From positions 1-64,000 of the forward strand of contig JAQGBZ010000026.1 of NCBI GenBank assembly GCA_034687125.1: DNA of 64,000 nucleotides, in the 5' to 3' direction. Below the pieces are notes generated by a model, which searched no databases, had not been told where the DNA came from, and was given only the letters and a program-made list of their open reading frames with translations. The translations under genes and the position numbers were made by a program. Below, piece by piece: positions 19,932-36,384 of this stretch. Source of the stretch: Neelides folsomi. Taxonomy: Eukaryota; Arthropoda; Collembola; Neelipleona; Neelidae. Position 1 is the first letter of the stretch. Each line of letters begins with the position of its first letter.

Positions 19932-20420
19932 TATCTGCAATTAATCTGCAAAGAAAAAAATTAATAAATGAAAGTGAAAACGAAGGTGAAAACGAGTTTC
20001 TCATTTTCACCGTTTTCTTAAAATGACATTGACCTTTAAACGTATTTGTTAAGCGATATATGGGGTTAATGAGTTAATCATGCCGGTTAAAGCGTCATTT
20101 TACCTTTATTTTCTATTTCAGTTTACTTAATTTCTTTAAAAATGGATGATTTTGAGTACTTGGAGTGAAAATTGTGAAAATTTGAGGACGACGAGGAAAT
20201 GACCTCCGCTCTCTTCTTCTCTCTGGCAAAATGATTATTTATTCACCGTTTATTTCTATGGATTTTTTATACTAATTATGAATTATTTTATAAGTTAGCA
20301 TCATGTTGATTTTGAGGATTGATGGTTATAATGATTAAACATAGCAATGAGGACTTTTAATGAATTAATGCATGGAATGAACAAAGATAAACGGCAGTCT
20401 AAGAACGATGAGTTTATATC
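19932..20420. promoter_or_regulatory. Shared divergent promoter region
   Basis: 489 bp between the start codons of the HMG-box gene (minus) and the UPF0598 gene (plus). Between 19974 and 20018 there are two direct copies of GTGAAAACG followed by an inverted GAAAACGGTGAAAA copy, and 19985-19992 forms an 8-bp inverted repeat with 20004-20011. These are plausible factor-binding sites. A tiny open frame of 8 codons begins at 20142. Confidence 0.4.
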
Positions 20421-21433
20421 ATGAACCAAAGGTTGAATTTTAAAGCGGCAATGTTGGGAAACAAAACCAAAAGTTTTCTTTTATTAACAAAATTTCATTT
20501 TAATATTAACAACAGGTCATGTCAGTCATACGTTCAAGGTCAAGTATCACAGGACAAGAAGAGGGAGTATTTTTATTACATCGATCACAATGGAATGGTT
20601 TGTTTTTTTATATAATATTTCTATATAATATTTCAATACTCGAACACGATTAATGAATACAAGAATTTTTATAAACCATTTCTCTCTTTTCAGCTTTTCC
20701 TCGATGACTCAAAAATGAAAAATTTCACATCCTGTTTTAAAGGTATAGTCATTTTTAATATAACAATGTTATAATATAATCTTAATAGGTATATTATTTT
20801 TTTCTTATTTTGTTAATTCAAGATTCATTTTTGTTCTTGTTTGCAGATAAAAAATTCCTATCATTTTTCCTCAATCTTCTCCGATTAAACCAAACGGGTC
20901 ACTACGAAGAAAATTTCCCTTATGTTTCTCCATGTGGACGAAGAGAGAATAATTATCTTCGCTGTGATGATCTTCCGATTGTTTTCACTCATCTTTTCCA
21001 AAGAAGTGATCAATATGTTCTTAGCTGGGGTTATGCAGGGGATTCTTTGATCGTACCCTTTGAACCTTCTAAAGTAAGTTTTTCTATTTTGTGTCATTAT
21101 AAATGCCATACTATTTATATGAGTTCCTTATACATCAAATATATAGTTAACATAATATCATATAATTATTCAGTAATAATAATAATTACATGTTGATATC
21201 AGATATTCATGACCAAAGACGGACGATTGTATCATCCTGGGCCTGATAAACTTCTTGGTGTTGGGCTCATTCGTTCAAAACTAGCTATTGAATTGAGTCA
21301 GAATTTCCTCTATGAAGATAATAATGAAATGATGTCTCCCTCAAAGTTTAATTGGAAAGGAACGCTTCATGAACTCGACAATGAAGTTGAAAAAATGTTG
21401 GTTGGAAGAAAACGTCATCAATTATCGCCATAA
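20421..21433 (+). CDS. UPF0598 family protein (C8orf82 homologue)
   Basis: Four exons, 20421-20597, 20694-20742, 20847-21073 and 21203-21433, join in phase to give 227 residues. The family signature is plain: SYVQGQ, REYFYYIDHNGM, LFLDDSKMKNFTSCFK, FPYVSPCGRRENNYLRCDD, VPFEPSK, DGRLYHPGPDK and a C-terminal L-T/N-W-x-G strand. Members are conserved from insects to man (about 215-225 residues, as here) and have no established biochemical function. The first 35 residues are basic with hydrophobic and hydroxylated residues, as in a mitochondrial presequence; that location is an inference. The stop codon overlaps an AATAAA signal (21432-21437). Confidence 0.93.
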
Positions 21434-21437
21434 TAAA
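21432..21437 (+). terminator. AATAAA overlapping the stop codon of the UPF0598 gene
   Basis: The last two bases of the TAA stop are the first two of AATAAA. If used, the 3' UTR would be only about 15-30 nt long. Confidence 0.4.
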
Positions 21438-21678
21438 AGTCAAGTAATGCTTTATTTATTAATTTATTTATCACAAAGTTCAACTATTTGGCTACATATT
21501 TCCTTTAAAAGTATATTTTTAATTGTTATACTTTGAATATATTACATTATTTATTATAAGACAGAAAAGATAGATAGAAAAGTGATAATTTCTATCATAT
21601 GGGTCTATTCTATCGCTGTATATTAGTGAAGTTTGTGTTAAGTTTTATCATATTGAAATAATGAACAAACGGGCATTC

Positions 21679-22228
21679 CTATCCAAGTAAAAGTGTAATA
21701 AGGGGTATAAACGTAAAGGCACTAGTGTTTGTGGGAGCACCGGCCAATGCTGCCGTTAAATCTAAAAAAGTCATTTAAAGATTAGTGAAATATAAATTTT
21801 AAATATGTTTTTATTAATTATTAAAAGAAAGAGAGGTAGAGAAATGCTTACTAAAGAGATTTGCGAAAATGTTCCCGGACGAGGACGAGGACGAGTCTAA
21901 GGTAGTTGAAGATTATTAAAATATAATTCATTGTTTAAATAGTATTAACGGGAAGTGAGGTTAAGAAATAAAAATTACTGAAGAGCGATGGAAATAACCT
22001 AGAGCTCTCTAGATTTGGAAACGCGATTTCAGCATCATCATCAATTAGCTCTTGAAGAATTTCCTCGGCATCTAAGTCTCTGTTTTGAATTTTCATCGAC
22101 TAAACAAGTGGGGATTTGTAACATTATTTAATTACCAGTATTTAAAACTTATATAATCAACTCACCCATCCTTGATGCATCAAAACTATGGCAAATACGA
22201 TTAAGACTGAAACGGTTAGAGCGTTCAT
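21679..22228 (-). CDS. Small secreted protein with hydrophobic C-terminus, family unknown
   Basis: Four minus-strand exons, 22228-22166, 22099-21979, 21896-21852 and 21761-21679, all with good GT-AG sites and matching phase, encode 103 residues. It begins with a clear signal peptide (MNALTVSVLIVFAIVLMHQG), then an acidic segment (DLDAEEILQELIDDDAE), a run of six serines, and ends in a small-residue stretch (LAGAPTNTS) followed by a hydrophobic tail FTFIPLITLLLG at the very C-terminus. Signal peptide, small-residue site and terminal hydrophobic tail together are the layout of a GPI-anchored precursor, although the tail is short. There are no cysteines in the mature part. I do not recognise a family. 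All exons are too short for routine ORF scans. Confidence 0.6.
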
Positions 22229-23714
22229 TCTTTACTTTGTTTATAATAATTTTTATTTTCAATTCAGTGAGAAATTATCTTTAATAATATTCCCGTTTTG
22301 ATACTTGTTATTCTTTCTTGAATTAATTCTCGCTTATATACATTTTAATTACCTTGTGCTAATAATCCCGTGGCATCGTTCCTTGATCTCAAAATGTCAT
22401 TGAATGAGAACAATGTAAGAATGGTGAAGTATCATTTCCCAGTCTTCCAAAATCCCATATTTGTATCTATTTCATTCAACCTTAAATATTTACATTTTAC
22501 AATCCTTTCAATTAACCATAAAACATTAAGGTCTAGTAAAAACAAAAGTATTTCTTTCTATTGATTCAACAGTACGAATTTGTTCAAGTGTGGTTTAGCG
22601 TACAAGATACAAAACTTAACTTTATATCAAATTAATTTAATTTAATTTGGCTAACTACTCACTTTCAGTTGTTTTCTCTATTTGAACGCGATTGATACTC
22701 CAATATTTACTCTACCTGTAAAATGCATGCAAATATACCATAAGCATACAATAATACGGTCAACATAATATCGTCGAGTACAGTAAAGTGGAATATGCTT
22801 TAACTAATTATATTAACTTAATAGGATCGTGGATTCATCCTAAATCTTAAGTATCATTATTTCATTAATAATTGAGTTAAATCAAATAACGGAACATTTA
22901 ATGTATAATTAAAATGCCCACTAACGATAAGTACAAATTGTAAGTAACAGCACTCAGCAAAGTTTCGCATACATGAATGTATTTATCAGAGAGCCGTTCC
23001 TTTTATTGCGAGAAATCATTTAAAGACTTGAGTATTTTATGCGCATTTAGACCTGTAATTAATTATCTTTTTATTAATTTGTTTGACCCTTGCGGGTCTC
23101 CAAAAATTGCCGTAGTCGGAGGTATTTCACTCCAACTAGGCGGGGTATTGGGTAAAGTTTTCAACTAGCAATAATCGCACCTCGGTATAACCTCACTGGT
23201 TACGATATTGCCACTGCGCAAAGCTTAATTCACAACACACACCCCTTGCCTTATCCATCCCGACTTCCTCTTAGCATACCTGGCCCCCACTTCTCTTTAA
23301 ATACACACTCTCAAATAATTAACTAATGTACTTTAGATGAAGCTTATTAAATAAAATGATATTTTTACTATTAGAATTTGCATTCATGGAATGGTTAATG
23401 ATTATAGTTAATGCATAATTAATATTTTATTACAATTTAAAGAGCAGGGTTTAAGATAGTGCATGGTATAAGTTTAGCTTTGCCCCTCTTTCTTTCGCTA
23501 ACTCTCCGATCCCAATACCCTTCCGATACAATGAAGTTGAATTAAGTCAATGAACATTGGGAAATTTTCAATATTTAATATCAAGAAAAATTTTGCATTA
23601 TAATGACGACGATCAATTGTTTTATTAATGATATTATAAGAGTAATAAATGACTAAATGTAAATAAATTAAACATTAATTTGGATTTGGAGATAATTATA
23701 AAATACATTTAATT
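22229..23714. other. Intergenic region, upstream of the small secreted gene
   Basis: Mostly AT-rich. A segment at about 23085-23290 is richer in G+C and contains a GACCC/GGGTC hairpin (23087-23100) and a second imperfect hairpin around 23114-23137. It may be regulatory. I see no coding exon. Confidence 0.4.
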
Positions 23715-25489
23715 TTATTTTTTACTTCCAAACATTCTTGTGAAAATTTTCTTATTCAGAACTTGTTCCTTGGGTGGTTCCAGTGCGGATGGTTTTGGGC
23801 CTGAAGGAGGATTTTCAGAAGGAAGCGGATCAAATACGGACATGGAAGAAGCTTTCATTGAAGATGCATTAGAATTGGAATACATGGCACTTTCAGGGTC
23901 AAAAGTTGAAGTCCCCACTGAACCCGTTCCTTGGGCATTTGTATCATCAATATCATCTCCACCTTCGTCGCCGTCGTTGTTGTCATCTTTATCTCCACTT
24001 TCATTCTTCTGGCCCTTTCGGAGAAGTGAAGAGCAGAACATTGAGGTTAGGAGGACATGAGATAATCCAGCAAATATTGACAATGCTATGAAAATAGCTC
24101 TCAAACAAGTATATGATTTTTTATTCTCTTTTGCCAATCCTTCGAAGCAACCTTTTGTCTGCATTATAATAATAATTACAATTGTCATTATATTGTTACA
24201 TTATTTTAAATATTCCTCCCTGTTTTTTAATATTTATTATATTATTTTTTATTCAAGATCGACTCACCTTTACGATGTTATCTGGAATATATGGATAATG
24301 AAGATCATCTAAATCAGTTGGGCAGGAAGGAGGAGTTTCGCCATCTCGACTCTCCAATGCTGGCAAACAACAAGATGCAGGTGTAGTGGCTTTATCCCAT
24401 GCTTCTTCATAGTCAGTATAATTTAATATGCCACAGCAAGTGCTCTTAAATTAAATAAATTCATAATTAGGTTAACTTAATTCAGTGTAATGGCATTAGT
24501 ATTTTGTAATATTGAAACTATACAGTATTGTGTTTTAGAATTGCTCTCACTTTCAATTGAAACTTTTCAAGCCAGCTTGGAACATACTTAGGGATTTTGT
24601 TGTTATTTTTCATTTCCGTGTGAAAAATCTTTTTTGCTTCATCAGGGCTCAAATCTGAATCTTTGCTTAGCAAGATAAGATCAATGAGAAATACAAGGGA
24701 TCCAAAGAGGACTAATATTTGAAGCACTGTAGCCTTTTGGATTCATAATCATTAATCATTGATAAATATTAACATTTTCATTAAATAGTATTTTTTATTT
24801 GTATGGTTTACCGTAATAACAACCAATCGACTTCTTCTCAACATTAAAGAGCCAATTTCTCCTATTGTCACAAGAAAGAGTAAAATTGCGAAAGGAATTG
24901 TCCGAATACAAAATGAATTTAAATTTTCTATGCTCTCCGTTGGGACTTTCAACTTCTGAGAATCTAATTCATACAGGGAGATCCAAACAATAGCAATTGC
25001 CAATAGCTAAAATGCAATTAAATATAATGAGAATATTATAAACACATAATCTTTAACTTTATTTAGAAAAGTTATATAATATAATATAATTTAAACTTAC
25101 AAGTATGATAATGAGAGCAAAAATAGAGAAAATTTTCAAAAGCTTATTGCTCGGCTTGACTTTCTTAATTTTGTTTTCAAACTGAAGAGTAAAACTTTGA
25201 ATATTTGCCAATGGGCTTGACATCGATGCTGTTTTCTAAATAATAATTGACAAGAATGTTGATTCAATATGATTAAAAATACATACTAAGTATTTATGAT
25301 ATAAGTATGAATATATACGGGCAATTTGGGCTCTATTGAAATTTTTTCCTGGTAGCATTTTTTGCATTCAGGTCTACCAGAACAGGGAAGAACTTGGTCC
25401 ACCCCAGGTTTAATGACATATTTCCCACTTTGAGAATTATCGTAATTTTGTAAAGGGCCTTGTGAAACTTCAACTTCAATTCTTTGCAT
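23715..25489 (-). CDS. Tetraspanin with extended acidic C-terminal tail
   Basis: Six minus-strand exons, 25489-25319, 25235-25101, 25006-24812, 24733-24524, 24444-24268 and 24158-23715, each a multiple of three, give 443 residues. Four membrane spans are visible: one crossing exons 2-3 (IFSIFALIIIL then LLAIAIVWISLY), one in exon 3 (IPFAILLFLVTIGEIGSLML), one in exon 4 (VLQILVLFGSLVFLIDLILL) and one in exon 6 (AIFIALSIFAGLSHVLL). The large extracellular loop has the tetraspanin cysteines: CCG, then PASCC, a single Cys (PPSC) and KGC just before the last span. Tetraspanins organise membrane protein complexes. Typical members have 220-300 residues and short tails. This one has an 85-residue N-terminal tail containing a Cys-rich patch (PCSGRPECKKC) and a C-terminal tail of about 100 residues with a Gly/Asp/Asn-rich acidic tract and a Pro/Ser-rich part. 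No specific orthologue is recognised. Confidence 0.9.
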
Positions 25490-26170
25490 TATTCAACTGG
25501 TTAAACAAACATCAATTTATATACAATAATTAGGTATGTTGATACATTTTTATTAAGACTTACAAAGTGGTGCCGAATATTAGAACTAACCTTAATAAAT
25601 AATAATTTTAATCCGAATCAAATACAAACTTTTATTTCTAATTTTAATTTTAAAACATTGTATTTTGTATGGAACTTAAAAAATATGTTGTCAGAGTATA
25701 AATATTACCAAAAATCTCTTTGGCTTAATTCCGATACATAATTGCAGGCGTATATTTGATATATTGATATACCATTTGCATAATATATTATATTCATATA
25801 CTTTTGGGTATTTTATATATACCATATACAGACATATGACTTTCAAACATTCACATGTAGATAAAAATATCAATATATGTTGAGCCAGACTTTGTAACGT
25901 TGCGTTGCTTCAAGAAGCCTTCAGATTATGAAGACATTTGAGTCTTTGCACGCTAGTTCGCGAGTGTTCTTTGAGGGAAAATCGATCTTATTAATGTGTT
26001 TAACACATCGAGTCGAGTCACCGGTCACCGACACCGATTTAACACCAGACTCCACGTGCAAAATAGATTAAGAGTTTAGACGACGGTTAAGTTAAAAACT
26101 ATTTGATTATGGTCTACTCATAAATAATTATTTTAATTAAATTATCTTTTGAAATTTTATTTTATCCAAA
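25490..26170. promoter_or_regulatory. Divergent promoter region of tetraspanin and RPC1 genes
   Basis: 681 bp between the two start codons. The right half is less AT-rich and includes repeated GAGTC and CACCG motifs near 26010-26035 and a CACGTG E-box at 26053-26058. I see no coding exon. Confidence 0.4.
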
Positions 26171-32027
<5,857 letters not shown>

Positions 32028-35000
32028 TGATAAGCTATTAAATTAATTAACTATTTGTTATATTGTTAATATGTAATGTTTAAATATATTAAATGAAAAT
32101 TTTATATAAGAATAAAATGAAAAGAATTTTTAATTAATTATATAGGTAAATAAATGTAAAAGCTTTTATGATGAAAAATAAATGAAATAAGTTCTTGGAT
32201 CTGGCATTTTATTTATTTTCATGAAACACATTAAATTTTTCGAAAATCGTTTACAAGTATTTCATATTTTCCACACACGTCATCCTACATTAAATTTAAC
32301 TGCGATAGTTCACATTTAATCTTGGTCTCGGAATCCAACTTAATCTCACGTTTTAAGTACCAATTGGTTGTCCCGCGATCATCCAATCTTCAATTAAATT
32401 ATGTAAGTGACAATTTATTTAACCAAATTCAAGTTTCACAATCGTATTTAATAAGTACACTTTTCTTAAATTAACTTAATTAAGGCACGATAAGCTTCCT
32501 TCTTTGTAAATTAAGGCATCTTTAGATTTAAACTTTATCTCAAATTAAACTATAAATTCTGACACATTCACAAAGGTCTAAATTAAATATTTAACACCTT
32601 CAAGGACTATCAAATAAATTCTCAGTTTCTAAAAAAATCTTACAACTAATGATAAATAGATCTATAAAGGTGTAATAATAATAATAATAATAAAGAGTAT
32701 TTCCTATTGAATTTCTTACTCCCTAATTAAATCTCGTTTTAACAAATTAATTATATTTTTTAAGACGCTTCTCCCTTTTCTCATTTTCCTTTCTCTTAAA
32801 ATCATACGTACACACACGACAATTGATCAGATTCAATTTCAGATTCATTGTGATAATAATACCCTTTCTGTATTTGTTATTATTATTGTAGTTTAAATCC
32901 ATTTATTAGTATTCATTATTTACCTTAAGTTTATTTGAAGTCTTTTTAGTATCCGACATTCATTTAGGTATTTAGTTGCATTGAATAATAATCATTATTA
33001 TTGTAAATTGAAACAAAAAAGTTTTAAATCCTTTACAATTTACACATTATTAAATTAAATAAATTCACATCGGAAGAAAACACAGGGCTCGATATAAAAA
33101 CCGTTTTTTTGTAAATTCATCAAATCGATTCATAAAATCTTTAACTAACATTAAGAATAATATACATTAAACTAAATAATTCAAGAAATGGACTTGAAGG
33201 TAAAATCTAAGAAGAAATGAAGTCAAATGGGGAGTCGTTTGAATAAATTCTAAACTTCCCCGCAACACTGGCACGTTGAACATGGCAGACGTGAAATGAT
33301 CAAGAGACAATTAAAATAATTATCTATCCTACAATTAATTATAGTAATTAATTTCCTATATATTCTTCCAATTCTCCTTTGTGATTCAAGAAATTAAAAT
33401 TAACAATTGTCACTCTTTTAATACAACACAATTCCTAAATATATAATTTAAGTAAATACAACCTGTTCCAGAAAACTTTCCAACTATATTAAAATATTAA
33501 GGTAAAGAGTATTGTAGTTTATTGTTTAATTGGAAGCAATTCATTTACCTAATTAATATTTAGGACAAATAGGAAAAAGGTAATTGATATTGTGAAATGA
33601 GAAATTCTTTTTTACACATTTCTCCTAAAGTTTTTTCTCTAAAAAATAGGAAAGGTTGCTCTTTATGTATAATATTATTACATAAAAGTATTTATATACA
33701 GGACTCCTATTAATTTAATTAACGTAAATAGTTTAAATTGTTAAGTTGGCATCAAATGACTATTAAAGTAAATTGCATATTATTAAAATTGCATTTAGTT
33801 TCATTAAACACGTATTAACTTGTTGAAATAAAAGTGATTAATTATTTTACTTGCGTATATTTATAACGTGCAAAAATGCTTCTCTAATTGCACATTTTTT
33901 GTAACTAACTTGGTCATTAAATTAACAAATGTAATTTAATATTCCACAATTAATTATTGTTCAAGACATCTCTTGTTTGATCATTTTGAAGGTCAATTCC
34001 CTCCATTTATCGCCTCTTAAAAACCACATCCTTGATCCTACGAGTCGCTTTTATTGTAACAAGGTACCTTACAAATATTGTATTTATTAATTTATTCCGT
34101 ATTTATCAACTTGTAGAATAGAGAAACAGTCAACATTTTAAAAACTTCATTTTTTAGGAAAGAATAATTGTTGAGTTTAAGGCACTCGCATTTTTTATAT
34201 TTCGACTTTATCAATATCAATTATTATTCTAAAACTAGACCTGAGGCACTTTCACCTTTAGTTCAATTTAAGTACTTTTTTTAAAAAGGTGTTTTTTCAC
34301 TTTTTTTTATCATGTGTCGGTTTAGCACCTTGGATGGATCCTGAAGTTTTATTACAAACAGTTCAAAGTTCCAAAAAGGAAACCATTTAACTCTTTCCAA
34401 TTATCGTCCTAATTTTAAAACTCCCCTCGTTCCAGCATTTCCAATTATTGTAATTTAATTAAGCCTGAATTGGATTCCCAATTGATCACATTTATAACTT
34501 ATAAGAATCCCTTGTTGAAGAAAGTGAATGGCGTCGAGAGCGAAAGAGGGATTTTGAATTAACAAAGTTAGCTATTAATTAGTAAATTGCAATTAAAATA
34601 CGTATTACATAAAAGGCCAACTTATCTCTACAAGTACAGCTTCATAAATATTTGTCTTCAGAAGGGATTGAACAAATATTACAGTTAGTTGTTATACAAT
34701 ATACAATTTTTATACACAAAGAGAATTAATAATATGAACGTTTAATTAAATATTAATTAATAAAGAGAAATTCTACGAGATTTGTTAAATTTTACAAAGA
34801 CATTTTTTAAATAAATTGATATTACATTTAAAAGTATTTAGTAATTAATTATAATTTAAACGGCAAAGAGAGTATTTCACTACATTTTAATCCGCACTTC
34901 AAGAAATGAGATTAATGTACTTTTTATAAAGAGATTCTTCAACGAGTTCATAAATTATGATAACAAGGCGCATAACAATTACTAAAATGTTGATAGTAAT

Positions 35001-35439
35001 AGAGTATACAATTAATACATTATTATTTATTTATTACAACGCCTATCATAAAAAAGAGTTTCTTTTATGACACTCAGAGAAAACTACATGAACCTTTTTT
35101 GACAAATTGATTTTTGGAATAAAGAAAATCATTGGTTAAATTTCAAATAAGAAATGAAAATTTTCTTCCTTCTAAAATCAATTTAATCAAAAAGGGTTTA
35201 AGATAAATTAATGAGTTAAAGTTAAATTCATTATTGCAACTAACAATACATATTATTATAATAAATAAAGTATATTTAGAGGCGTGTCAAATATTAATAA
35301 AGAGAAGAAGTGAGTTCGTATTGTTTTGGCATTGGGCATTGACATTGCACGGCGGTCCGGGTTTGGGAACGAGATTGTTAACAACACCTTGCGTTTGATT
35401 GTTTTTTTGACTCTGATTGCATTGCGTTTTTTGAGAGAG
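32028..35439. other. POLR3A 3' UTR and region downstream of the how gene
   Basis: Very AT-rich DNA between two convergent genes. It holds the POLR3A 3' UTR at its left edge and probably part of the 3' UTR of the longest how transcript at its right edge. An (AAT)n microsatellite lies at about 32673-32694. No coding exon is recognised. Confidence 0.5.
32673..32694. repeat. (AAT)n microsatellite
   Basis: Seven consecutive TAA units. Confidence 0.9.
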
Positions 35440-35480
35440 TTATTTTAGAGTTCCAAAATTTGCGCTTGCCATCCTCCCAC
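35440..35480 (-). CDS. how: Candidate third alternative last exon of the how gene
   Basis: On the minus strand a strong acceptor (pyrimidine-rich TTTTGTCTTTTCTG before CACTTTAG, AG at 35482-35481) opens a 41-nt exon. Joined to the donor after 38563 it keeps phase and adds GGRMASANFGTLK before a TAA stop. ACTAAC, an ideal branch site and the core of a Quaking-binding site, lies 37-42 nt upstream (35522-35517). I do not recognise the peptide, but Quaking genes are known to make three alternative tails. Support comes from splice signals and phase only; the predicted protein would be 376 residues. Confidence 0.4.
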
Positions 35481-36292
35481 CTAAAGTGTTACAGAAAAGA
35501 CAAAACCACATAATTTGTTAGTTTTTAAATATTATGCAATTGAGTAAATAATGTAAATACTTAAAAAGAGTATTTCCGTAATTTAACAATTGAGTGCGGG
35601 GTTAGTCTACAGGAGAGAGTTTAAACTGATTTTTGGTACAAATGAATACAAAAATGACAAAAAGGGACTAATAAAAATTTAACCAATAAAATGATTTTGA
35701 AATAATAATAATTGTTGAAAGCCATTCAATTACAAATACATTTATAATATAAAATTATAAATTTTCAAACTTTGTTTATAAAAACGATAATATTGAATGA
35801 AATAAAGTGTAATAAATAAAATAATTGACATTGTCACAAACTTCATTGAAAAAGTTTTTTTTTAAAAAAAACTATACAAATTAAATTGTATTGAAAAATA
35901 TTCATGCCAAAAAATGAAAAATTCTCTCACTGTATCTAAAAAATACTAAAAAAAATATAAGTGTGTAAAAAATAACAAATACGACAACAAACAACGTAAA
36001 ATGTAAATAAAAAGCAGTACGAACATAAAAGCAAAAAAGCTCTGTAAATTTTAAATTGAAAATATACAAATTGAATAACAAAATATAATTGGATTAAACA
36101 ACTGTACGAACAAAACAAAACAAGTTAATTAAATAAATAAAAGGGGGGAGAGAGTACTTCAAGCAGAAACTGATAAATTTGGTATTAATGAAAAAGAAAT
36201 GTGTAAGTAACTTATTAATTTCGTTTATTTCGAGAGAGTTTCACCTGGCTAGAGTAGTAGTAGAAGGTCTTGTTGGTTTTTTTGGTTAGCGT

Positions 36293-36384
36293 TTAGTGGA
36301 GGAGGGAAGCAGAAGGATCCGATTTAGGAAGGTAGGGATGGTCCCTCAGCCCCGCCAATCTCCGCACGCCACTCATCTTACCAA
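36293..36384 (-). CDS. how: Quaking-5/How(L)-like alternative last exon
   Basis: A 92-nt exon encodes VGKMSGVRRLAGLRDHPYL and ten further residues before TAA. The core V-G-x-x-x-x-x-R-R-L-A-x-x-R-D/E-H-P-Y is what I remember of the nuclear long tail of insect How (RRLATNREHPYQR) and of QKI-5 (VRRHDMRVHPYQR), which carries the nuclear localisation signal. It joins in phase to the donor after 38563, giving a 393-residue isoform. The acceptor (TTTATTTGTGAAG) has a poor pyrimidine tract, as expected of a regulated exon. Confidence 0.75.

Noticed and set aside
35283-35420. Asn/Gln-rich open frame of about 45 codons on the minus strand beyond the third how exon
   Set aside because: It lies downstream of the stop of that exon, lacks an ATG and has no clear acceptor. 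More likely 3' UTR.
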